DNA of 16,438 nt, taken from positions 1-16,438 of the forward strand of contig DAIQNX010000054.1 in the NCBI GenBank assembly GCA_036788195.1. The letters run 5' to 3'. The position numbers and the translations under genes were made by a program. The notes under the pieces were generated by a model. It did no database searches. It saw only the letters and a list, made by a program, of their open reading frames with translations, and had not been told where the DNA came from. Shown piece after piece: positions 5,832 to 12,372 of the stretch. Source of the stretch: CALFXN01 sp937957815. GTDB lineage: Bacteria > Synergistota > Synergistia > Synergistales > Aminobacteriaceae. Position 1 is the first letter of the stretch. Every line of letters starts with the position of its first letter.

Positions 5832-7001
5832 CTACCCGAAAAATGCGCCGAACAGCATCCCCGCGATCGTCGAAAGCGCGACCACGAGGCTCACGTAGAC
5901 GACCGTCTTCTTCGTCCCGACGATGCTTCGGATGACGAGCATGTTCGGAAGCGACAGCGCCGGGCCCGCGAGCAGCAGCGCAAGCGCCGGCCCCTTGCCC
6001 ATGCCCGCCCCGATGAGGCCCTGGAGAATGGGAACCTCCGTCAGCGTCGCGAAGTACATGAACGCCGCGACGACCGAGGAAAAAAAGTTCGCGAAGAGGG
6101 AATTGCCGCCGACGAGGGCCGTGACCCATTGGCTCGGAATGATCGCCTCGTGTCCGGGCCGGCCGAGAAGAAATCCCGCCGCGAGAACGCCGCCGAAGAG
6201 CAGCGGCAACACCTGGAGCGCGTACCCCCACGTCGAGGCGTACCACTCGGAGCGTTCGTCGCGCGTGAACCACATGCGAACCGAGAGGATCGTCGCGGCG
6301 AGCGCGGCTCCTGCGATCCACCATTTGACGCCGTAGAGGGCGGCCCACACGCCGATCGGGAGCTTCGGCGCGGCCCAGTTCGCGAACACGAGGAAGACGA
6401 CCATGCCCATCATGAAGAACACCGTCTTCCACAGCGGACGCACCGCGTCCGGAACGGGCAGGTCCGCGAACGCCTGTTGGCGCTGCGTCTCCTCATGCCG
6501 GAAGATGAAGGCCATCAGAACGCCGATGACGACGCTGAAGACGATCGCGCCGACGGCGCGCGCGACGCCGAGTTCCAGCCCCAGAATCCGCGCGGTCATG
6601 ATGATCGCGAGGACGTTGATCGCCGGGCCGGAGTAGAGAAACGCCGACGCCGGCCCCAGTCCAGCTCCGCGCTTGTAGATTCCGGCGAAGAGCGGAAGGA
6701 CCGTGCAGGAACACACCGCGAGGATCGTCCCCGAAACGGCCGCCACGGTGTAGGCGACCCATCGCTTCGCCTTCGCGCCCAGGTAGCGCATGACCGCCTG
6801 CTGGGAGACGAAAACGCTGATCGCGCCCGCGATGAAGAACGCGGGAACGAGGCAGAGCAGCACGTGTTCCCTGGCGTATTCGTGGAGCATCGCCAGCGAT
6901 TCGATCGCCGCCGCCTGCAAGCGCGGACTGTCGACGGGCATGAAGTAGAACGTGAGAAACGCGGCGGCGAGATACAGAAATTTTTTCAGTTCGTCATTCA
7001 T
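5832..7001 (-). CDS. arsP: ArsP-family permease (DUF318), probable organoarsenical efflux
   Basis: 389 aa with about 8-10 membrane segments. Typical family phrases are AVCSCTVLPLFAGIYKRGAG (95-114, with the C97-S-C99 pair), SGPAINVLAI, and in the C-terminal repeat EVPILQGLIGAGMGKGPAL, AGPALSLPNML. ArsP exports trivalent methyl- and aromatic arsenicals; other members of the same permease family have unknown or metal substrates, so the substrate is inferred from context. The next gene is the arsenite methyltransferase, whose product is the known ArsP substrate. The start at 7001 is supported by GGGAGG 9 nt upstream; an upstream in-frame extension to 7142 would cross a terminator and is not used. 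Confidence 0.85.
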   Translation of the reverse strand: MNDELKKFLYLAAAFLTFYFMPVDSPRLQAAAIESLAMLHEYAREHVLLCLVPAFFIAGAISVFVSQQAVMRYLGAKAKRWVAYTVAAVSGTILAVCSCTVLPLFAGIYKRGAGLGPASAFLYSGPAINVLAIIMTARILGLELGVARAVGAIVFSVVIGVLMAFIFRHEETQRQQAFADLPVPDAVRPLWKTVFFMMGMVVFLVFANWAAPKLPIGVWAALYGVKWWIAGAALAATILSVRMWFTRDERSEWYASTWGYALQVLPLLFGGVLAAGFLLGRPGHEAIIPSQWVTALVGGNSLFANFFSSVVAAFMYFATLTEVPILQGLIGAGMGKGPALALLLAGPALSLPNMLVIRSIVGTKKTVVYVSLVVALSTIAGMLFGAFFG

Positions 7002-7038
7002 ACGGAAGGCCCTCCCGGAAAAAACCGAATGCCGTAAC

Positions 7039-7054
7039 GTGGCTTTTTTGCCAC
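7039..7054 (-). repeat. Small perfect inverted repeat in arsP leader
   Basis: GTGGC and GCCAC around six T (six A on the transcribed minus-strand RNA sense). It lies between the terminator at 7066-7103 and the arsP start and might be an operator or a small RNA hairpin. I see no convincing promoter around it. Confidence 0.4.
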
Positions 7055-7065
7055 ATAAAGCTCTC

Positions 7066-7103
7066 AAAAAACGGGATCTTCCACAGACGGCCCGAAGATC
7101 CCG
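7066..7103 (-). terminator. Strong rho-independent terminator (or attenuator) before arsP
   Basis: On the minus strand a perfect 10-bp stem, CGGGATCTTC with GAAGATCCCG, loop of 12 nt, is followed directly by TTTTTT. It lies 85 nt after the thioredoxin-like gene stop and 64 nt before the arsP start, so it would end the arsF-to-trx transcript or reduce read-through into arsP-arsM. Confidence 0.85.
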
Positions 7104-7188
7104 ATACATCCGACGGCAGAACGCGACTCCGGTCACCGTCACACGACACGCCCGTGGGGGCCTCCATGCGACGGCGCGCAGCGGCGCG

Positions 7189-7419
7189 CTACGCCAGCAG
7201 CTTTTTGATCTCTTCCACGGAGGGGACCTTGCCGACGACGACGACCTTTCCGTCGACGACGAGGCCCGGAGTCGTCATGACGCCGAAATCGACGATCCTG
7301 TCGATGTCGGTCACCTTTTCGATCTCGAACGCGATCCCGAGGCCCTTCGCGGCCTCTTCGGCGTTCGCCGCAAGCTTCTTGCACTTGGGGCATCCCGTTC
7401 CAAGAACCTGAATCTTCAT
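7189..7419 (-). CDS. Thioredoxin-like redox-active disulfide protein
   Basis: 76 aa, MKIQVLGTGCPKCKKLAANA, with the redox motif C10-P-K-C13, the cis-Pro region MTTPGLVVDGKVV and a C-terminal helix SVEEIKKLL. This is the short 'redox-active disulfide protein 2' / thioredoxin_3 family, which is often found next to ArsP-type permeases and ArsR regulators. It probably reduces a disulfide or an arsenic-bound thiol of a neighbour in the cytoplasm. The start at 7419 has a strong GAGGAGG site. It follows arsR by 29 nt and is the last gene before the terminator. Confidence 0.88.
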   Translation of the reverse strand: MKIQVLGTGCPKCKKLAANAEEAAKGLGIAFEIEKVTDIDRIVDFGVMTTPGLVVDGKVVVVGKVPSVEEIKKLLA

Positions 7420-7448
7420 TCCCGATTCCTCCTCACATTCAAAAACGT

Positions 7449-7856
7449 TCAACGATCCGGAACAACGACATTTTCGGGGGCCTCTTCCGCGAGGGAGCCC
7501 GCGCACCCGCACCCGCCGCTCCGGACAACCCGCTCAAGGCACGCGAGGAACGGAAGCAGGCACGTCATTCGAAGCCGGTAATAGACGTACAACCCCTCTT
7601 TCCGGTCCTCGATCACGCCCAGGCTTTTGAGGACGGCAAGATGCTTGCTCACCGTCGTCCGGTCGCATGGAAAGGTGTCGCAGATCTCGCACGCGCACCG
7701 CTCCCTTTCCCCGAGCATCTCCACGATCGAAAGACGCACCGGATGCGCCGCGGCCTTGAGGATATCCGCCTTCTCCTGCTGCACCCGTTCCCGATCCGGA
7801 CAGTTCACGCGCACCGCGGTCGGACCGACCGCATCAGGCGCTTCAGCCTCCGCCAC
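7449..7856 (-). CDS. arsR: ArsR/SmtB family repressor, arsenic type (first copy)
   Basis: 135 aa winged-helix repressor: AAAHPVRLSIVEML, then the metal motif C54-A-C56-E-I-C59 in the alpha-3 region (ELCVCD-like), and recognition helix DRTTVSKHLAVLKSLGVI, wing RKEGLYVYYRL. Extra cysteines occur at C64, C99, C106 and a C116-G-C118 pair at the C-terminus, more than usual. As(III) binding would release DNA and derepress the operon. The GTG start at 7856 lies inside the end of the upstream [2Fe-2S] gene (14-nt overlap) with GGGGGGG 7 nt before it, so translation is coupled. It is in the middle of the operon it likely controls. Confidence 0.9.
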   Translation of the reverse strand: MAEAEAPDAVGPTAVRVNCPDRERVQQEKADILKAAAHPVRLSIVEMLGERERCACEICDTFPCDRTTVSKHLAVLKSLGVIEDRKEGLYVYYRLRMTCLLPFLACLERVVRSGGCGCAGSLAEEAPENVVVPDR

Positions 7857-8106
7857 AGGAGCACCCCCCCTTCATCCGTTTGAGCGCCGGGCCGTACGCC
7901 GCGAGCAGTTCGCGGATATCCTCGTGACAGCAGCGCCCTCTCGGGTTCAGTTCGGCGCACTTGTGTCCCTTGCCGGCGCCCGTCGCGTCGCAAATAGCCT
8001 CGAACGTGTCGGCTCCCGCCGCGATGGCGCGTACGATGTCGCGCTTTGTAACGTTCGCGCACCCGCACACGATTTCGGTCTGGGGAACCTTTTCCCAGTC
8101 AGTCAT
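7843..8106 (-). CDS. BFD-like [2Fe-2S]-binding small protein with Cys-rich tail
   Basis: 87 aa. The core EIVC14GC16ANVTKRDIVRAI, GADTFEAIC, and TGAGKGHKC50AELNPRGRC59C60 fits the BFD-like [2Fe-2S] family, although the second cysteine pair is spaced wider than the usual CxxC (C50 to C59/C60). The protein ends in GGC82SC84GGG, a possible extra metal or As(III) site. It sits between arsG and arsR, 31 nt after arsG, with GAGGAGG upstream. Electron delivery to the ArsF-type reductase, or metal buffering, are inferences; such small ferredoxin-like proteins recur in operons of anaerobes. Confidence 0.75.
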   Translation of the reverse strand: MTDWEKVPQTEIVCGCANVTKRDIVRAIAAGADTFEAICDATGAGKGHKCAELNPRGRCCHEDIRELLAAYGPALKRMKGGCSCGGG

Positions 8107-8137
8107 TCCGTCCGAATCCTCCTCGTCGAAACCCGTT

Positions 8138-8830
8138 CTACACGAACAGGCCGAATATGTCCTGCAGCGTCTTGTACAGTCCGACGCCGATGAAAATCCC
8201 GCCGGTGATCCGCCGGGCCCACAGTTCGATCCGCGTCACGCGGCCGAAGACCCCCGACAGGCTCTTGACGCCGAAGGCGATCAGGAGCGCGAAGACGAGG
8301 ACCGGCAACCCCGTCGCCACGCCGTACACGGCGGGCAGAAGCAGCCCGGATCCCACATTGACCGCGAGGGGAAGCAGCGAGCCGAAAAAGAGCGCGGCCG
8401 ACACCGGACAGAACGCCAGCGAAAACATCACGCCCAGAAGCAGCGCGCCGAACAGCCCCATCTCTTCCGCACGCCGGGTCAGGGCTTCGGATGTCCCGCC
8501 GCCGAACGACGGCAGCGACAGCAACCCGAGAAGGATCATCCCGACGAGGACCAGAAGCGGCCCGAGAAGCTTGCTCATGGTGAACTGGAGCGCTGCGGAG
8601 ACGCCCGGCGCGGACAGTGCGCTCGTCGCGAGCAGAACCCCGAGGACGGCGTAGGTCAGCACCCGGCCCAGCGTGTACAGGATTCCCGCAAGGAAGACCT
8701 CCCGCGGACTATCGACCCGTCGGGCGAGAAACGACACCGCCGCGATGTTGGTCGCAAGGGGACAGGGGCTGACGGCCGTCAGGAGTCCGAGCCAGAACGC
8801 CGTCGCGACGCCGAACCAGAGCGCGCTCAC
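8138..8830 (-). CDS. arsG: ArsG family transporter (CcdA/DsbD-like membrane protein)
   Basis: 230 aa, about six membrane helices in two repeats. Both carry the CcdA-type Cys-Pro motif: SPC23PLATNIAAVSFL near the N-terminus and AFC141PVSAALFFG in the second half. The phrase SPCPLATNIAA is characteristic of the ArsG family, described in the arsEFG operon of Shewanella putrefaciens as an efflux permease for trivalent aromatic (aminobenzyl) arsenicals. The fold is also that of membrane thiol-electron carriers, so passing electrons to ArsF is an alternative role. The GTG start at 8830 overlaps the arsF stop (GTGA), which argues for a joint function. Confidence 0.85.
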   Translation of the reverse strand: MSALWFGVATAFWLGLLTAVSPCPLATNIAAVSFLARRVDSPREVFLAGILYTLGRVLTYAVLGVLLATSALSAPGVSAALQFTMSKLLGPLLVLVGMILLGLLSLPSFGGGTSEALTRRAEEMGLFGALLLGVMFSLAFCPVSAALFFGSLLPLAVNVGSGLLLPAVYGVATGLPVLVFALLIAFGVKSLSGVFGRVTRIELWARRITGGIFIGVGLYKTLQDIFGLFV

Positions 8831-9471
8831 CGCTTCACCGACCCCGTTTCGTCTCCCTTGAGGAATGCCTCCGTCTCCGTGCGGATATAGTCGTCGAAGG
8901 CCGCCTCATCCCGGAACAGACGCCAGACCTGCTTCAGGTTCTTCCAGCGAACCTCTTTGCCGTCCTGAAGCTCGGAGAGGATCACCGACTGGTTGGTGAT
9001 CTGATAGTCCTGGATGTAATGCCGGTTTTCGGGCGTCTCGACGTTGACCAGGCGAACCTCCATCAGGCCGCTCTTCTGTGCGTCGGCGAAGTGCGCGTCG
9101 AGCGCGTTCTTCGTCAGCCGCTCGATCGTCGTGCAGCTCACGCACCGCTTCCGGCCGTGAAGGTAATAGGCGACGAAACGCTTTCCTGCGACGGGCGCTT
9201 CGGCCGTCGCACTTTTTGCCGCTTCGGGCGTCCTCTCCGGAAGGGATTCGAGCGTCTTCGCCTCCTGCGCAGCGGCTGTGGTCACGCGCTCAGGCGCATC
9301 TGTCGCAACCGGAGCCGCGGGTCTGGCCGGAGTTTCGGGCGAAACGGGTGCGGCGGCCTTCCCAGGCGCCGGAGCCGAAGCGCGGCCTCCAAGCTCGCCG
9401 AACGCCACATAGCCCAGACTCGCGATAACGAACACGAGCAACACGACCGTCAGAACATTCTTCCCCTTCAT
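8827..9471 (-). CDS. arsF: ArsF family protein (nitrophenyl compound nitroreductase subunit family)
   Basis: 214 aa. One N-terminal membrane anchor (residues 5-25), a long Ala/Pro-rich linker (about 30-94) and an extracytoplasmic domain starting RFVAYYLHGRKRC110VSC113TTIE. The following NVETPENRHYIQDYQI, NQSVILSEL, VRWKNLKQVWRLFRDEAAFD match the ArsF pattern. In Shewanella putrefaciens ArsF acts with ArsE in reducing nitroaromatic arsenicals. The CxxC pair may accept electrons from the two-Cys membrane partner ArsG encoded directly after it. The start at 9471 has GGGGAG about 10 nt upstream; an in-frame ATG further upstream would lie in the -10 region and is not used. This is the first gene of its operon. 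Confidence 0.82.
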   Translation of the reverse strand: MKGKNVLTVVLLVFVIASLGYVAFGELGGRASAPAPGKAAAPVSPETPARPAAPVATDAPERVTTAAAQEAKTLESLPERTPEAAKSATAEAPVAGKRFVAYYLHGRKRCVSCTTIERLTKNALDAHFADAQKSGLMEVRLVNVETPENRHYIQDYQITNQSVILSELQDGKEVRWKNLKQVWRLFRDEAAFDDYIRTETEAFLKGDETGSVKR

Positions 9472-9550
9472 ACTGCGATCACTCCCCGAAAGACAGTGAA
9501 AATCCACATCTTCAAAACACCCTGGTTGGCCAAGGCTGTTCCTCCGAAAC

Positions 9551-9581
9551 ATCATATTTGAATGTGTGCATATTACCACAT
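9551..9581 (-). promoter_or_regulatory. Probable promoter and ArsR-type operator before arsF
   Basis: On the minus strand TATGAT (9556-9551) is a fair -10 with a weak -35 (GTGGTA, 17 nt upstream). The AT-rich stretch between and around them contains the inverted repeat ATGTG-10 nt-CACAT (9562-9581), which overlaps the promoter, as expected for an ArsR site. The leader to arsF is about 70 nt. Confidence 0.5.
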
Positions 9582-9638
9582 ATCTCAGAAGCCGACCCGG
9601 TAATTCTGCGGAGTACTCTCTGCAAAACTTCCGTTCAT

Positions 9639-9654
9639 AAGCCGGAACCGGCTT
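9639..9654 (-). terminator. Hairpin at the end of acr3
   Basis: AAGCCGG-AA-CCGGCTT, a perfect repeat of 7-bp arms beginning on the last base of the acr3 stop codon. A short T4 occurs some 14 nt after it on the minus strand. It separates the xdhC-arsR-acr3 unit from the arsF promoter; strength as a terminator is uncertain. Confidence 0.5.
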
Positions 9655-10859
9655 CACCGTTTCGCCCGGCCGCTTCCGTCTTTGGCCGGAAACCAGTGCT
9701 GCGTTCTCAGGCAGATCTTCACGAGCATCAGCATGACGGGCACCTCGATGAGAACGCCCACGACCGTCGCGAGCGCCGCGCCCGACGACAGGCCGTAGAG
9801 CATCGTGGCCGTCGCGATGGCCACCTCGAAGTGGTTGGACGCCCCGATCATCGCCGACGGGGCCGCGTCCGCGTAGCTGAGCTTCAGGACGCGCGACAGC
9901 CAGTATCCCAGCGCGAAGATCAGAACCGTCTGAAGGAAGAGCGGGATTGCGATCCACAGGATCGTGAGCGGGTTGGCCGTGATGACCGCCCCCTTGAACG
10001 AGAAGAGCAGGACCAGCGTCGCCAGGAGCGAAACGATCGTTATCGGCGTGAGGACGTGAAGGAACTTCTCGCGGAACCACGTTTCCCCCTTCGCGCCGAT
10101 GATCGCCTTCCGCGACCAGTACCCCGCCACGAGCGGCAGCGCCACGTAGATGGCGATGGAGAGCACGAGCGCCTGCCAGGGCACCGGAATCCGGCCGACG
10201 CCCAGGAGGAAGCCGCCGAGCGGACCGTAGAGCAGCAGCATCGAGAGCGAGTTGATGGCGACCATGACGAGCGTGTGTCCGTCGTTGCCCCTGGCGAGGT
10301 ATCCCCAGACGAGGACCATCGCCGTGCAGGGAGCGATCCCGAGAAGAATGCACCCGGCGAGGTAGCTCCGCCAGAGCGGAACCTGCAACGCCTTGACGCC
10401 TTCGACGAGGATGACCTTTCCGACGCCGTAGGAATCACCCACGGCGAGGTCGAGCCCGAGCGGCATTTTCACGATGTCCGTCGCGTCCGGGCCGATGAAC
10501 CGGATGAAAACGGTCCCCAGGAAGAAGACCGCGATCGCGTACATCGTGAAGGGCTTGACGGCCCAGTTGACGAAGAGCGTGAGCCCGACGGGCCTGACGC
10601 TTCTGCCCGCCTTGAGGACCTCGCCGAAGTCGATCTTGACCATGATCGGGTACATCATGAAGAAGAGGCATATCGCGATCGGGATGGACACGACCGGCGC
10701 CCCGTCGACATAGATCGCCATGCCGTCCAGCGTCCGCGCGAACTCCGGGGCCGCCTTGCCCAGGAAGATGCCCCCGATGATCGAAAGCACCACCCACACC
10801 GTGAGATACCGCTCGAAGAACCCCAACCCCCGCGCCGGAGCCGGAACGTTCCCGTCCAT
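9654..10859 (-). CDS. acr3: Arsenite efflux permease Acr3
   Basis: 401 aa, about ten membrane helices, Acr3 family of the BART superfamily, which exports As(OH)3 driven by the proton gradient. The hallmark LLGIAPC178TAMVLVWGYLA contains the conserved Cys of TM4-5 needed for transport; other family phrases are FFMMYPIMVKIDF, VNWAVKPFTMY and the C-terminal SAMIGASNHFEVAIATA. A loop of about 40 residues (roughly 121-165) before the APCTA segment is longer than in short Acr3 proteins. The ATG at 10859 shares one base with the TGA of the upstream arsR gene, with GGAGGG 9 nt before it. It is the last gene of the xdhC-arsR-acr3 operon. Confidence 0.95.
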   Translation of the reverse strand: MDGNVPAPARGLGFFERYLTVWVVLSIIGGIFLGKAAPEFARTLDGMAIYVDGAPVVSIPIAICLFFMMYPIMVKIDFGEVLKAGRSVRPVGLTLFVNWAVKPFTMYAIAVFFLGTVFIRFIGPDATDIVKMPLGLDLAVGDSYGVGKVILVEGVKALQVPLWRSYLAGCILLGIAPCTAMVLVWGYLARGNDGHTLVMVAINSLSMLLLYGPLGGFLLGVGRIPVPWQALVLSIAIYVALPLVAGYWSRKAIIGAKGETWFREKFLHVLTPITIVSLLATLVLLFSFKGAVITANPLTILWIAIPLFLQTVLIFALGYWLSRVLKLSYADAAPSAMIGASNHFEVAIATATMLYGLSSGAALATVVGVLIEVPVMLMLVKICLRTQHWFPAKDGSGRAKR

Positions 10860-11209
10860 CACGAATCGCCCTCCCCGATGTCGTCGCACGAAATGCGCCG
10901 CATCCATTCATACACGGCAGCGAATTCGGGAGTTCCGCAGTGCGCCTCCCGGATCGCCCCGATAACCTGCCGGACGAAAGGATCGTCCGACGCCCGCACC
11001 GAATAGTGCATCCACTGCTTCACGCGCCGCTTGTCGAGCAGCCCGGCGTCGTACAGAATCCGCAGGTGCCTCGACGCCATCGACTGCGGGATTCCAAGCC
11101 CCCTGTGCAACTGGCAGACGCACGCCTCCCCGAAGCCGAGGAGCGCCGTGAAAATCGAGAGCCGCGTCGGATCCGACAGCGCGCTGAAAAGGGCCGCAGC
11201 TTTTTCCAC
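10859..11209 (-). CDS. arsR: ArsR family arsenic repressor (second copy)
   Basis: 116 aa winged helix protein: LFSALSDPTRLSIFTALLGF, the As(III) motif C30-V-C32 (ACVCQLHRGL), recognition helix SMASRHLRILYDAGLL, wing KRRVKQWMHYSV. Two further cysteines near the end (EAHCGTPEF, RISCDD) could be a third ligand. The GTG start has AGGGG 6 nt upstream. It lies 18 nt after the xdhC-like gene and overlaps acr3 by one base. It differs from the first arsR copy (no C-terminal Cys pair, CxC only) and would control the palindromic operator at 12109-12124. Confidence 0.93.
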   Translation of the reverse strand: MEKAAALFSALSDPTRLSIFTALLGFGEACVCQLHRGLGIPQSMASRHLRILYDAGLLDKRRVKQWMHYSVRASDDPFVRQVIGAIREAHCGTPEFAAVYEWMRRISCDDIGEGDS

Positions 11210-11227
11210 CCGGAACCCCTTCTTTCG

Positions 11228-12073
11228 TCAGACGCTTTTGCTGCGACCGTAGCGCTCGGCGACGATCTCGCTGATGATCGACACGGCGATCTCCGCGGGC
11301 GAACGGCCGCCGATGTTCAGCCCCACGGGCATCCTGACCTTCTCGAGAAGCTGCCGGGCGTCGTCGGTGGTCCCGAGATGCGCCTTCAGCTCCGCGACCT
11401 TCGCGCGGGACGCCATGAGCCCGAGATACTTCCACGGACGGTTCAGACACGCGGCCAGAACCTCCTCGTCGTGCTCGTGCCCGTAGGTCATGATGACCGC
11501 GTAGGTCGACTCGTCCAGAGGGGCGTGCGCGGCCGTCTCGGAGAACGGCCCGGAGAGGAACTCCGTTCCCTCGGGGAAGGTCGCGGCGTCGAGAAATTCC
11601 CGGCGGTCGTCCGCGACGAGGACGGAAAAGCCGCACGCGCGCGCCATCGGAACGAGCGCGCGGGCGACGTGCCCCGCGCCGAACACGACCAGCCGCGGCA
11701 TCTCGACGAAGGGCTGGATGAAAAAGTCCGTCGTTCCGCAGCACGCCTTGCTGACGTTCTGTTCCGGGCCGCCGCTGAAGTCGTAGTGGAGCCGCCGGGA
11801 ACACCCGTCCCCGATGGACGCGAGCGCGTGACGGATCGCGAACAGCTCCAGATTGCCGCCGCCAACGGTGCCGACGATCGAGCCGTCCTTTCGGACCGCC
11901 ATCGTCGCTCCCATGCCGCGCGGCACGGATCCCGTCGCGCCGATGACCGTCACCAGCGCGACGGCCTCTCCGCGCCTCCTGCACGCCAGGACGGCCTCCA
12001 TCGCGGCCGCGTCGGCCGTTTCGCGCCCGTCGCCCTTCGCCACGACGGATCGATCATGATCGACTTCGTTCAT
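11228..12073 (-). CDS. XdhC/CoxI family protein
   Basis: 281 aa. The N-terminal XdhC_CoxI domain shows ALVTVIGATGSVPRGMGATM and GSIVGTVGGGNLE, and the C-terminal Rossmann-type XdhC domain shows PRLVVFGAGHVARALVPMAR, MTYGHEHDEEVLAACL, YLGLMASRAKV and the family ending VGLNIGGRSPAEIAVSI. Known members deliver sulfurated molybdenum cofactor to xanthine dehydrogenase-type enzymes. Here no molybdoenzyme is near; it is the first gene of an arsenic operon, directly after the arsenic-type promoter. The start is the second of two close ATGs (12073), 7 nt after GGGGAGG; the first ATG (12079) is too close to that site. The role in arsenic stress is unknown. Confidence 0.88.
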   Translation of the reverse strand: MNEVDHDRSVVAKGDGRETADAAAMEAVLACRRRGEAVALVTVIGATGSVPRGMGATMAVRKDGSIVGTVGGGNLELFAIRHALASIGDGCSRRLHYDFSGGPEQNVSKACCGTTDFFIQPFVEMPRLVVFGAGHVARALVPMARACGFSVLVADDRREFLDAATFPEGTEFLSGPFSETAAHAPLDESTYAVIMTYGHEHDEEVLAACLNRPWKYLGLMASRAKVAELKAHLGTTDDARQLLEKVRMPVGLNIGGRSPAEIAVSIISEIVAERYGRSKSV

Positions 12074-12108
12074 ATTCATACCTCCCCGCCGATTAAAGTA
12101 GGTTATGC

Positions 12109-12124
12109 GCATATATGTATATGC
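12109..12124. promoter_or_regulatory. Palindromic operator of the xdhC-arsR-acr3 unit
   Basis: A perfect 16-bp inverted repeat, GCATATA-TG-TATATGC, overlaps the -10 box and start point of the promoter. AT-rich palindromes of this form at this position are typical ArsR/SmtB sites; the arsR gene two positions down (10859-11209) is the likely binder. Confidence 0.75.
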
Positions 12125-12149
12125 TAAGTTGATAAATATCGACTGTCAA
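12121..12149 (-). promoter_or_regulatory. Promoter of the xdhC-arsR-acr3 operon
   Basis: On the minus strand, a perfect TTGACA (12149-12144), 17 nt, then TAGCAT (12126-12121). It is the strongest -35 of the minus-strand promoters in the window. The start point would be near 12115, inside the palindrome, leaving a leader of about 40 nt with GGGGAGG. Confidence 0.8.
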
Positions 12150-12264
12150 GAATCGGAAAGCGCCTCTCCAACTGCATACGGTCCCTGTCCGTCTCAAGCG
12201 TTCGCGCAACACGAAGGCCGGACTCCCGCGAGAAGGCATCGAAAGTGCATTGCATAGAACGGAA

Positions 12265-12284
12265 TAACCAATAAACTATGGTTA
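12265..12284. repeat. Inverted repeat upstream of the beta-lactamase promoter
   Basis: TAACCA, 8 nt, TGGTTA: perfect 6-bp arms, 45-65 nt before the -10 box of the beta-lactamase gene. It may be an activator or repressor site; a second possible weak promoter (TTGCAT and TAAACT, 12250-12277) overlaps it. Confidence 0.4.
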
Positions 12285-12303
12285 GAAATGAATAATTGAA
12301 ACC

Positions 12304-12334
12304 TTCAGCACAAATAGCTGAAAAGGGCTATAAT
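12304..12334 (+). promoter_or_regulatory. Promoter with palindrome for the class D beta-lactamase
   Basis: A perfect TATAAT (12329-12334) with a weak -35. The inverted repeat TTCAGC-7 nt-GCTGAA (12304-12322) fills the region between -35 and -10, a repressor-like position. The leader to the ATG is about 33 nt. Confidence 0.6.
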
Positions 12335-12372
12335 ACCCGTCAAAATCCTCAGTCCGCACGAAGGAGACAGTC

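Noticed and set aside
7002..7142. N-terminal extension of the arsP product by 47 residues
   Set aside because: It would span a strong terminator, is Arg/Cys-rich without homology, and the ATG at 7001 has a good ribosome binding site.
9558..11006. Plus-strand open frame of 482 codons opposite acr3 and arsR
   Set aside because: Low-complexity Arg/Asp/Glu composition, antisense to well-identified genes; no domain.
4521..12073. An arsenate reductase (arsC) in the island
   Set aside because: None of the genes shows ArsC motifs; the small CPKC protein is thioredoxin-like, not ArsC.
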